From Candidatus Latescibacterota bacterium (GTDB taxonomy: Bacteria; Latescibacterota; 4484-107; B68-G9), in the NCBI GenBank assembly GCA_012962735.1, contig DTXA01000505.1:1-13078 (forward strand): a stretch of DNA of 13,078 bases, given 5' to 3'. Of the stretch, positions 6,861 through 13,078 are shown in pieces. Each line of letters opens with the position of its first letter. The stretch's first letter is position 1. The position numbers were made by a program, and so were the translations under genes. Under the pieces are notes generated by a model. It did not search any database, was not told where the DNA came from, and saw only the letters and a list, made by a program, of their open reading frames with translations.

Positions 6861-8798
6861 ATGAGATCGGTCCTGCCGTTCACGGCGATAGTCGGCCAGG
6901 AGAGGTTGAAGAAGGCGTTGATACTCAACGCCGTAAACCCCAACCTGAGAGGAGTTCTGATCAAAGGAGAAAGGGGCACGGCGAAATCCACCGCCGTCAG
7001 GGCACTTGCCGACCTATTGCCCGATATAGAGGTTGTGGCGGATTGTCCCTTCAACTGCCACCCGACCGATAGGACGATGCAGTGCGATCTGTGCGCAGAA
7101 AGGGTTGACTCCGGCGAGGAGCTGCCCGTCATTCGACGCAAGATGAAGGTCGTTGACCTCCCCCTCGGTGCGACTGAGGATAGGATAGTCGGGACGTTGG
7201 ATATCGAGAAGGCGCTTAAGGAGGGGATAAAGGCGCTTCAGCCCGGCCTGCTAGCCGAGGCCAACCGCGGGATACTGTACATAGATGAGATCAACCTGCT
7301 GGAGGATCACCTCGTGGACGTGCTCCTGGACGCAGCGGCGATGGGGGTGAACGTGGTGGAGAGAGAGGGGATATCGGTGTCGCATCCAGCAAGGTTCATA
7401 CTGGTAGGCACGATGAACCCGGATGAGGGGGAGCTCAGGCCCCAGTTGTCGGACAGGATCGGCCTGAGCGTCGAGGTGAAAGCCACCAGAGATATAGAGG
7501 AGAGAAAGAGGATAATCGAAGTGGTGGAGGAGTTTGAGTCCGATCCCCTTGAGTTCGCCCGAAAGTGGAAACCTCGCCAGAAAGAGGTGAGGGATCGAAT
7601 CCTAAAGGCCAAGAGGATACTCCCCAGGGCGAGGATCTCGGATGAGATGTTGGAGAGGATAGCCAGGATGTGCGTTGAACTCGAGCTGGACGGTCACAGG
7701 GCGGATATCCTCATCGCCAGATGCGCTAAGACCATAGCCGCATATGAGCTGAGGGAGGAGGTGTCTGAGGAGGATATCAGGGAGGCGGCCTCCTTCGTCC
7801 TGCCCCATAGGCTCAAGGCGGAGCCGTTCGAGGAACCGCCCGACGTGGAGGAGATCCTCGATCAGGTGATGAGCGATAAACCGAGGGAGCGGGAGAAGGA
7901 GGGGAACGACGAGGAAGACGGGGAGGATAAAGGCGAGGGAGGGGAGGGGATGGACGGGGAGAGGAGGTTCGATGTGGCACGCGCGCTCAAACCCCAGATC
8001 AACCCGAAAAGGGACGGAAAGCTCAGGGTGGGCCATGGTAGAAGGGCCAAATCCATCTCCACGGGATCGGGGAGATACGTCAAGCCCAGGATGCCCAGGG
8101 GCGACGAGGGAGATATCGCCCTGGACGCCACGCTCAGGGCGGCTGCCGTCAGATCCCCGGGGGACGGCTTCAGGGTTGAAAGGGAGGATCTGAGGGTGAA
8201 GGTGAGGGAGAGAAGGGTTTCGGCGGCCATAGCCTTTGTGGTGGACGCATCGGGATCGATGGGCGCTCAGAGGAGGATGGAGGTGGCCAAGGGGGCCGTG
8301 ATGGAGCTTTTGAGGGAATCGTATCAGAAAAGGGATAAGGTGGCCTTCGTCACGTTCAGAGGCGAGGGGGCACAGCTCGTGCTGCCCTTCTCCTCCAGCC
8401 TCACCCTTGCCGCCAAGAAGCTTAAGGAGATACCCACCGGCGGGAGAACACCCCTTTCGGCGGGGATGAAAAAAGGGCTGGAGCTGCTTCGCCTCGAGAT
8501 AAGGAGAAACCCCAACGAATACCCGATCATGATCCTGGTCTCCGACGGCAGGGCAAACGTCCCGATCAAAGGGGAGATCCGCTCCGAGATAGAGCGGCTG
8601 GCCGAAAGGATAAAGAGGGAGGGAATACACCTGGTCATAATAGACGGCGAAACGGGGTTCCTGAAATTGGGATATAACGACCTCATCGAGAGGATAACGG
8701 GAGGGGAGAGATACAGCCTGGATGAGCTTAGGACTCATACTCCGTTGGAACGTGAAACGCTAAACGCTCTTAAGAACGAAAAAGGAGGAAGAGCATGA
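6861..8798 (+). CDS. Fused ChlI/ChlD-type metal chelatase motor (AAA+ ATPase plus VWA domain)
   Basis: The 645-residue protein joins the two motor subunits of Mg/Co/Ni-type chelatases. The AAA+ part (about 1-320) has Walker A GERGTAKST at residues 36-44, Walker B ILYIDEINLL at 138-147 and GTMNPDEGELRPQLSDR (sensor/arginine-finger region) at 183-199. A Cys cluster C62, C66, C75, C78 lies in the insertion after the first strand. A linker (about 322-370) is highly charged, with D/E/G/K runs. The C-terminal VWA domain (about 453-600) has a complete MIDAS: DASGSM at 462-467, Thr530 in GGRTPL, and Asp562 in SDGRAN. Such motors drive, with ATP, a large catalytic subunit (BchH/CobN type) that inserts or removes metal from a tetrapyrrole; none is seen here. 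GGAGG at 6851-6855 is 5 bases before the ATG, fixing the start. The stop overlaps the next ATG (ATGA). Confidence 0.9.
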   Translation: MRSVLPFTAIVGQERLKKALILNAVNPNLRGVLIKGERGTAKSTAVRALADLLPDIEVVADCPFNCHPTDRTMQCDLCAERVDSGEELPVIRRKMKVVDLPLGATEDRIVGTLDIEKALKEGIKALQPGLLAEANRGILYIDEINLLEDHLVDVLLDAAAMGVNVVEREGISVSHPARFILVGTMNPDEGELRPQLSDRIGLSVEVKATRDIEERKRIIEVVEEFESDPLEFARKWKPRQKEVRDRILKAKRILPRARISDEMLERIARMCVELELDGHRADILIARCAKTIAAYELREEVSEEDIREAASFVLPHRLKAEPFEEPPDVEEILDQVMSDKPREREKEGNDEEDGEDKGEGGEGMDGERRFDVARALKPQINPKRDGKLRVGHGRRAKSISTGSGRYVKPRMPRGDEGDIALDATLRAAAVRSPGDGFRVEREDLRVKVRERRVSAAIAFVVDASGSMGAQRRMEVAKGAVMELLRESYQKRDKVAFVTFRGEGAQLVLPFSSSLTLAAKKLKEIPTGGRTPLSAGMKKGLELLRLEIRRNPNEYPIMILVSDGRANVPIKGEIRSEIERLAERIKREGIHLVIIDGETGFLKLGYNDLIERITGGERYSLDELRTHTPLERETLNALKNEKGGRA

Positions 8799-11029
8799 GG
8801 ATGAAGGGGAAGCTGATCCCACCGTTCATCGCCTTGAGCATAACCCTCCTTTGGCCTCTGATGGCTCAAGCTGAGGAGAGGGGTGGAACCCTCAAGCTTG
8901 AGGAGGTGGTGGTGACGGCCACTAAAACGGGCGAGGCGGTGCGTGAAGCGCCGGCAACGGTGGAGGTGGTCACCTCCGATGAGATAGCCGTGACAAACTC
9001 CAAAAGCGTGGATGAGGCGATCAGGTGGATACCTGGCCTTTATCTCAAGCGCTCGAAAGGGCTCTCCGAGACAATGCCCACCGTCAGCATGCGGGGGTTC
9101 TACGGCCCTGAGAGAAACCTGATCCTGATAGACTCCATCCCGGCGCCGAGGGGATGGAGTTGGAGCAGGTTGCCGTTAGGGGTTGTGGAGAGGATCGAGG
9201 TGGCCAAAGGACCTTTCTCCGCCCTCTACGGCGAGAGGGCGATGGGCGGAGTGGTGAACCTGATAACACGGTCGCCCGAAAAGCCGCTGGTAAGGCTGAC
9301 GGCCTCAGCGGGCGAAAACGGGCTCAGGATCTACGAGCTGTCGGCGGCGGGAGGGGGAGATAAGATCAACTGCATCCTCTCAGCCGTTAAAAGAAAAACC
9401 GACGGATACGCCACCATCCCCGTCACCCTTAAGGAATACAAAGGCAAGGGCGAGCCGAAGGCGGAGGTGATAGGGTTTTCGGAGACGAAAGATAGGAAGG
9501 GGAACACGGTCTACCTCATCGGGGATAAAGGAAGGAACTGGTATGAGGATGAAAGCTATATCCTGAAGCTGAGCTGTAAGCCGTTCGCCGATTCCCATCT
9601 CACCTTTATAACCTGGCACTGTGAGGAGAATTACGGCTATAAAGGCGGCCGGAGCTACCTTCAGGACGCATCCGACTTCTTACTGCTCAAATCGGGCCTC
9701 TTCAAGCTACACGGCACTAACAAGAGGATAAAGGTGTCGGAGACGAAATTCCTCTCCAGCTACGGGGGAGAACCGGTCGATATGGTCGGGCTCTCCTTCA
9801 AACGGAAGCTCGACGGGGTGGGCGAGTTGAACTCGATCATAGAGTGGGACAGGGTAAAGCACTGGTGGGTCTCCCCGAGCGGCACCTACAGCCTTTCGCC
9901 TAAAAGGAGCGTCAGGGGCGAGCTCCGGGCCACGTTGAACATCATTCCGAAATCCAAATTGACCCTGGGAGCTGAGCTGCGTTGGAGCGAGGTGAGCGCT
10001 GAGAGATGGGATCTGGAAAACTGGCTCGATACGACCAGCAAAAGGAGGCTTATACACGAGGTGAGGGGAAAGGTCAGGACGGCGGGAGCTTACCTCCAAG
10101 AGGAGCTTAAGCTGAGGGAAAACCTGAACCTCTACCTGGGGGCGAGGCTAGATGTATGGGAGAACAGGGATGGTTACAACAGGGAGTGGCGTTCGAAGAG
10201 ATACGCTGAGGAGAGTTTCGATAGGAGGCGGAACTTCTCATTCAACCCCAAACTCGCCCTCGTCTTCAGACCCGACGGGCGGACCACCCTCAGGACATCC
10301 CTAGGCTCCGCTTTCAGAGGCCCCGAGGTGGAGGATCTATACAGGAGCTGGTATTACTGGGGAAGGCTGTATCTGTGTAACCCGGAGCTGGGCCCCGAAA
10401 AGACATATTCCGGTGAGATCGGGCTCGATCGGAGAATAGGCGATCGCCTCCTTCTGAGAACGGCCGCCTTCTACAACCGGATGAGGGATCTGATCTACTC
10501 CAGGAGCTTGAGCGATGTGGAGGTCGAGGAGTTCAACAAACGGCATAAGACGAGCTACAAAGCCATCAAGCGTAAAGAGAACATCGCTGAGGCGGAAAGC
10601 CGGGGGTTCGAGGTGGGGATCGTGGCCAGACCTGCCGAGTGGATCTCCCCCTTCGCGAACCTCACCTACACGGAGACGAAGGTCCTCGATAACCCGGCCA
10701 ATCCGGATTCAATAGGCAAAAGGCTCCCCCGTATCCCCCTGATAACCTACAACCTCGGCCTCAACATCAGATACGGGCATCTCGCAGGATGGGTTCTGGG
10801 GAGATATGTGGACAAGGTCTACAACGAGGACGACAACTCCGACACACAAAACGGGGTCTACGGCTCATACGACCCGTTCTTCGTCCTCGATCTCTCCCTC
10901 TCATACGACGTGGACCCCTATACAGGGATATCGGTCTCGGTCGAAAACCTGCTGGACAGGGAGTATTATCAGTATTACAAATCCCCCGGCCGGACCTTCA
11001 TGGTGAGGCTGAGCAGGGTGATAAGGTGA
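8795..11029 (+). CDS. TonB-dependent outer-membrane receptor for a metal chelate
   Basis: The 744-residue protein starts with a Sec signal peptide (MRMKGK, then a hydrophobic stretch, cleavage likely after AQA at residues 24-26). A TonB-box-like LEEVVVTATKTG follows at 35-46. The plug domain (about 48-162) shows VERIEVAKGPFSALYGERAMGGVVNLITR at 131-159, the standard TonB-receptor signature. The rest is a beta-barrel rich in alternating aromatic residues. The C-terminal part has the usual SVENLLDREYYQYYKSPGRTF features, although four residues (RVIR) follow the last amphipathic strand. Such receptors take up scarce ligands (cobalamin, haem, siderophores, Ni/Co chelates) using TonB energy. AGGAGG at 8783-8788 precedes the ATG by 6 bases. 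Start and stop overlaps with both neighbours (ATGA, GTGA) tie its translation to the chelatase motor and to the periplasmic binding protein. Ligand identity is not readable. Confidence 0.92.
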   Translation: MRMKGKLIPPFIALSITLLWPLMAQAEERGGTLKLEEVVVTATKTGEAVREAPATVEVVTSDEIAVTNSKSVDEAIRWIPGLYLKRSKGLSETMPTVSMRGFYGPERNLILIDSIPAPRGWSWSRLPLGVVERIEVAKGPFSALYGERAMGGVVNLITRSPEKPLVRLTASAGENGLRIYELSAAGGGDKINCILSAVKRKTDGYATIPVTLKEYKGKGEPKAEVIGFSETKDRKGNTVYLIGDKGRNWYEDESYILKLSCKPFADSHLTFITWHCEENYGYKGGRSYLQDASDFLLLKSGLFKLHGTNKRIKVSETKFLSSYGGEPVDMVGLSFKRKLDGVGELNSIIEWDRVKHWWVSPSGTYSLSPKRSVRGELRATLNIIPKSKLTLGAELRWSEVSAERWDLENWLDTTSKRRLIHEVRGKVRTAGAYLQEELKLRENLNLYLGARLDVWENRDGYNREWRSKRYAEESFDRRRNFSFNPKLALVFRPDGRTTLRTSLGSAFRGPEVEDLYRSWYYWGRLYLCNPELGPEKTYSGEIGLDRRIGDRLLLRTAAFYNRMRDLIYSRSLSDVEVEEFNKRHKTSYKAIKRKENIAEAESRGFEVGIVARPAEWISPFANLTYTETKVLDNPANPDSIGKRLPRIPLITYNLGLNIRYGHLAGWVLGRYVDKVYNEDDNSDTQNGVYGSYDPFFVLDLSLSYDVDPYTGISVSVENLLDREYYQYYKSPGRTFMVRLSRVIR

Positions 11030-11982
11030 TCTGGCTTCTGGCGTCGCTCGTCCTCATATCATCGGTTCAGGAGCATAGCCGTCTCGTCGTTTTGAACGGC
11101 GATGCCGCTGAGGTGATCCTCGTCCTGAAGGCCGAGGACAAGGTGGTGGGGGTTACAGATGAGATCCTCAGATCTCCGGAACTGGGCCGTGGGTTTTCCG
11201 GCAGGCCATCGGTCGGCAGGTGGAACTCGCCGAATCTGGAAAGGGTGGTATCACTCAAACCCGATCTGGTGATCGCCTACAGGAGATGGCCCGACTCGAA
11301 GCTGGAGGAGAACCTGCGTCCCTTCCACATAGAGGTTCTGAGGATAAATTGCTACAAACTCGATAAGCTCGCCGATGAGATAAGGCTGTTGGGGAAGATC
11401 ACCGGCAAAAGGGAGAGGGCCGAGGAGCTGGTGAGGTTCATAGAGGATAAACTCGCCCTTGTGAGGGAGAGGGTGAAAGGGGTGCCGGCGGAAAAGAGGG
11501 TGAGGGTTTACATAGAGAGCTATGCCGATTACACCTCGGTCGCCAAAGGATCGGGCGGGCACCAGATATGTGAGATGGCCGGCGGGATGAACATAGCGGC
11601 CGATCAACCCGTTCCCTATCCCAGGTTAAGCCCCGAGTGGGTGGTGAAATCCAACCCCCAGGTGATCGTGAAGGCCGTTACGAGCTCGAGGGCAAGGTGC
11701 GGCTACGGAGTCAGCGATCCCACCCCCTTGAAAAGGCTGTGGATGGAGATCGTGAGCAGGCCGGGATGGGATGAGATCGGCGCCGTTAAAAACGGGAGGG
11801 TGTATCTGATCTCAGCCGACATCTGGGTTGGCCCGAGGGGGTTCGTGGGGATATGCTACATGGCCAAATGGTTCTATCCCGATCTGTTCGGGGATCTTGA
11901 TCCCGAGGCGATGCACAGGGAATATCTGAGGAGGTTTTTAGGCGTTGAAGCTAAGGGGATCTTCGCCTACGAGGGGGGTTAA
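11026..11982 (+). CDS. Periplasmic binding protein of a metal-chelate ABC importer (BtuF/FecB-type)
   Basis: I place the start at GTG 11026, overlapping the receptor's stop (GTGA). An ATG at 10789 is in frame but lies deep in the receptor gene and yields no sensible protein before 11026. This gives 318 residues with a short hydrophobic leader (WLLASLVLISSV). There is no lipobox cysteine, so a soluble periplasmic protein is expected. The cluster A fold (COG0614) is evident: RLVVLNGDAAEVILVL at 19-34, an SPNLERVVSLKPDLVIAY segment at 68-85 and the helix EEN...KLDKLADEIRLLGKITGKRERAEEL. KGSGGHQICEMAGGMNIAA (174-192), SPEWVVKSNPQVIVK (202-216) and a VKNGRVYLI stretch at 254-262 are typical. The C-terminus (WFYPDLFGDLDPEAMHREYL) resembles versions I associate with methanogens and anaerobes near CobN/ChlI/ChlD genes. 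Upstream Shine-Dalgarno is weak, so coupling is likely. Confidence 0.85.
   Translation: MIWLLASLVLISSVQEHSRLVVLNGDAAEVILVLKAEDKVVGVTDEILRSPELGRGFSGRPSVGRWNSPNLERVVSLKPDLVIAYRRWPDSKLEENLRPFHIEVLRINCYKLDKLADEIRLLGKITGKRERAEELVRFIEDKLALVRERVKGVPAEKRVRVYIESYADYTSVAKGSGGHQICEMAGGMNIAADQPVPYPRLSPEWVVKSNPQVIVKAVTSSRARCGYGVSDPTPLKRLWMEIVSRPGWDEIGAVKNGRVYLISADIWVGPRGFVGICYMAKWFYPDLFGDLDPEAMHREYLRRFLGVEAKGIFAYEGG
11928..11934 (+). promoter_or_regulatory. Shine-Dalgarno GAGGAGG deciding the permease start
   Basis: GAGGAGG sits 10 bases before TTG 11945, inside the end of the binding-protein gene. The alternative TTG at 12005 has no such motif at useful distance; the nearest purine run (11971-11978) is 26 bases away. 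This favours the upstream start, though the 10-base spacing is a little long. Confidence 0.5.
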
Positions 11983-12991
11983 GCCCCTCTATTTCGGCTA
12001 CAAGTTGCGTAAGATCAGCTTCATCCTCTCCGTGTTCCTCCTCCTTTTGGCCCTCATTCTCCTCTCCCTCTCCTTCGGGGCGGCGTCTATGGGGTTAAAG
12101 GGGGTTTTGGAGGCCTTTCTAGGGCGGGGGGATGCCGTGAACAGGGCGATAATCTGGCGGATGAGGATGCCGAGGGCGGCCATGGCGGTGTTAGGAGGGG
12201 CGGGGCTGGGCCTTTCGGGCGCCGCCATACAGGGCGTGTTGCGCAACCCGCTCGCCAGCCCCTTCACCTTAGGGGTCGCCAGCGCCTCGGGGTTCGGGGC
12301 GGCTCTGGCCATAACGATGGGCGCCGGTCTCCTCGGGTGGGGCAGGTATCTGGTGGCGTTCAACGCCTTCACATTCGCCCTTCTGGCCACCGTCATAGCA
12401 TACGGCGTGGCCAGGATCAAGGGCGCCTCCTCCACCTCGCTGATATTGGCCGGGATAGCGGTGATGTACCTCTTCTCCTCCCTCACCTCCATACTCCAAT
12501 ACATCGGCAGGAGGGAGGAGGTCCACGCCGTGGTCTTCTGGTTGATGGGAAGCCTGAACGGGGTCAGATGGAACGAGGTCTGCTTTGTAGGAGCGGCCGT
12601 GGTCATGTCCCTTCCCATCCTGATCCTAAAAAGCTGGGATATGAACATCATGCTGGAGGGGGACGAGGTCGCCCTGAGCCTGGGAGTGAACGTGAGATGC
12701 TTGAGGTTGATCTCCATAGCGCTCTCATCCCTTATGACCGCCAGCTTGATCTGTTTCACGGGCACGATCGGCTTCATAGGTCTTATGGCCCCTCACATCG
12801 TCAGGCTGGCAATCGGCGCCGAACACTCCCTCCTCTTCCCCGCAAGCGCCCTCACAGGCTCCCTGTTGCTTCTGACGGCCGATACGGCCTCCAGGCTGAT
12901 CCTATCCCCATCTGAGATACCGATAGGAATAACCACCTCGCTGATCGGCGTGCCCTTCTTCCTATACCTGCTGATCAGGAGGGGGAGATGA
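11945..12991 (+). CDS. FecCD/BtuC-type ABC permease
   Basis: The protein of 348 residues (328 if the TTG at 12005 is used) is a FecCD-family inner-membrane permease with about ten hydrophobic segments. The family signatures are clear: RMRMPRAAMAVLGGAGLGLSGA near residues 71-92, NPLASPFTLGVASASGFGAA near 101-120, SLGVNVR near 244-250, GFIGLMAPHIVR near 276-287 and EIPIGITTSLIGVPFFLYLL near the C-terminus. It would form the membrane channel for the chelate delivered by the preceding binding protein. I prefer TTG 11945 because of the GAGGAGG upstream and because family members often have a basic, Tyr-containing stretch (here LYFGYKLRK) before the first membrane helix. The gene overlaps the binding-protein gene by 38 bases and its TGA overlaps the next ATG. 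Confidence 0.9.
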   Translation: MKLRGSSPTRGVKPLYFGYKLRKISFILSVFLLLLALILLSLSFGAASMGLKGVLEAFLGRGDAVNRAIIWRMRMPRAAMAVLGGAGLGLSGAAIQGVLRNPLASPFTLGVASASGFGAALAITMGAGLLGWGRYLVAFNAFTFALLATVIAYGVARIKGASSTSLILAGIAVMYLFSSLTSILQYIGRREEVHAVVFWLMGSLNGVRWNEVCFVGAAVVMSLPILILKSWDMNIMLEGDEVALSLGVNVRCLRLISIALSSLMTASLICFTGTIGFIGLMAPHIVRLAIGAEHSLLFPASALTGSLLLLTADTASRLILSPSEIPIGITTSLIGVPFFLYLLIRRGR

Positions 12992-13078
12992 TGAGACTGA
13001 TGGTCGAGGATCTGAGCTTCAGATACGGGGGAAGGGAGGCGCTCAGGGGGGTGAGCTTCGAGTTGAAGGGAGGTGAGC
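12988..13078 (+). CDS. ABC transporter ATP-binding protein (BtuD/FecE-type), start only
   Basis: Only 30 codons are in the window. They read as the N-terminus of an ABC ATPase: LMVEDLSFRYGGREALRGVS, then FELKGGE. The first half includes the A-loop aromatic (Tyr in F-R-Y-G) and leads to where Walker A should follow just past the edge. ATG 12988 overlaps the permease stop (ATGA); a second ATG at 12991 is equally possible. AGGAGG at 12977-12982 serves either. It would energise the FecCD permease. Confidence 0.88.
   Translation, partial: MMRLMVEDLSFRYGGREALRGVSFELKGGE

Noticed and set aside
7602..8738. Long 378-codon open frame on the minus strand opposite the chelatase motor
   Set aside because: It runs antisense to a gene with clear Walker and MIDAS motifs, has a low-complexity proline/histidine/leucine composition, and no recognisable domain. 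It is a shadow caused by codon bias.
10789..11025. N-terminal extension of the periplasmic binding protein starting at ATG 10789
   Set aside because: This part lies entirely within the TonB-receptor gene, has arginine/glycine-rich shadow composition, and would bury the hydrophobic leader. GTG 11026 gives a normal secreted protein.
11971..11989. Small GC-rich hairpin (GAGGGG/CCCCTC) over the binding-protein stop codon, considered as a terminator
   Set aside because: The 6-bp stem has no following T-run and lies within the overlapping permease frame, so it is more likely chance or at most a weak translational effect.

Overview
The window looks like a chromosomal segment from an uncultured Gram-negative (diderm) bacterium with moderately high GC. 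A TonB-dependent outer-membrane receptor shows the outer membrane. Arg AGG/AGA and Ile ATA codons are common, and the proteins are rich in K, R and E. The LamG remnant ends in a tail of the type (V-E-P-x-G-K-L-x-x-T-W-G-x-I-K) that I associate with Poribacteria-like and related candidate phyla. That placement comes from memory of family style, not from a search, and is tentative.

Left half (1-6226, minus strand): a sugar-catabolism cluster. In transcription order it holds an L-fucose/L-arabinose isomerase-like protein (4892-6226), a stretch of dead gene pieces (4500-4877), a cytoplasmic protein of the neutral-ceramidase fold (3198-4472), a GH38 alpha-mannosidase-type glycosidase (731-3130) and an FGGY sugar kinase cut by the window edge (1-721). 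Glycosidase, isomerase and kinase would let the cell split a glycan, isomerise the released sugar and phosphorylate it. The actual sugar is not visible from sequence.

Middle (6237-6860): a decayed LamG/concanavalin-A-like domain with at least two frameshifts and an apparent internal deletion. It is followed by a compact AT-rich control region: a sigma70-like promoter overlapped by a perfect inverted repeat with 11-bp arms, ending one base before the Shine-Dalgarno of the next gene.

Right half (6861-13078, plus strand): a tightly coupled operon with every gene overlapping the next. It encodes a fused ChlI/ChlD-type chelatase motor (AAA+ plus VWA), a TonB-dependent receptor, a periplasmic metal-chelate binding protein, a FecCD/BtuC-type permease and the start of its ABC ATPase. 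Together these import a metal chelate (tetrapyrrole, corrinoid, or Ni/Co/Fe chelate) across both membranes. They are linked to an ATP-driven chelatase motor whose large catalytic partner (CobN/BchH/HmuS type) is not in the window and may lie downstream. The most interesting parts are this import-plus-chelatase operon with its palindromic operator, and the fused gene remnants between isomerase and ceramidase-like gene.
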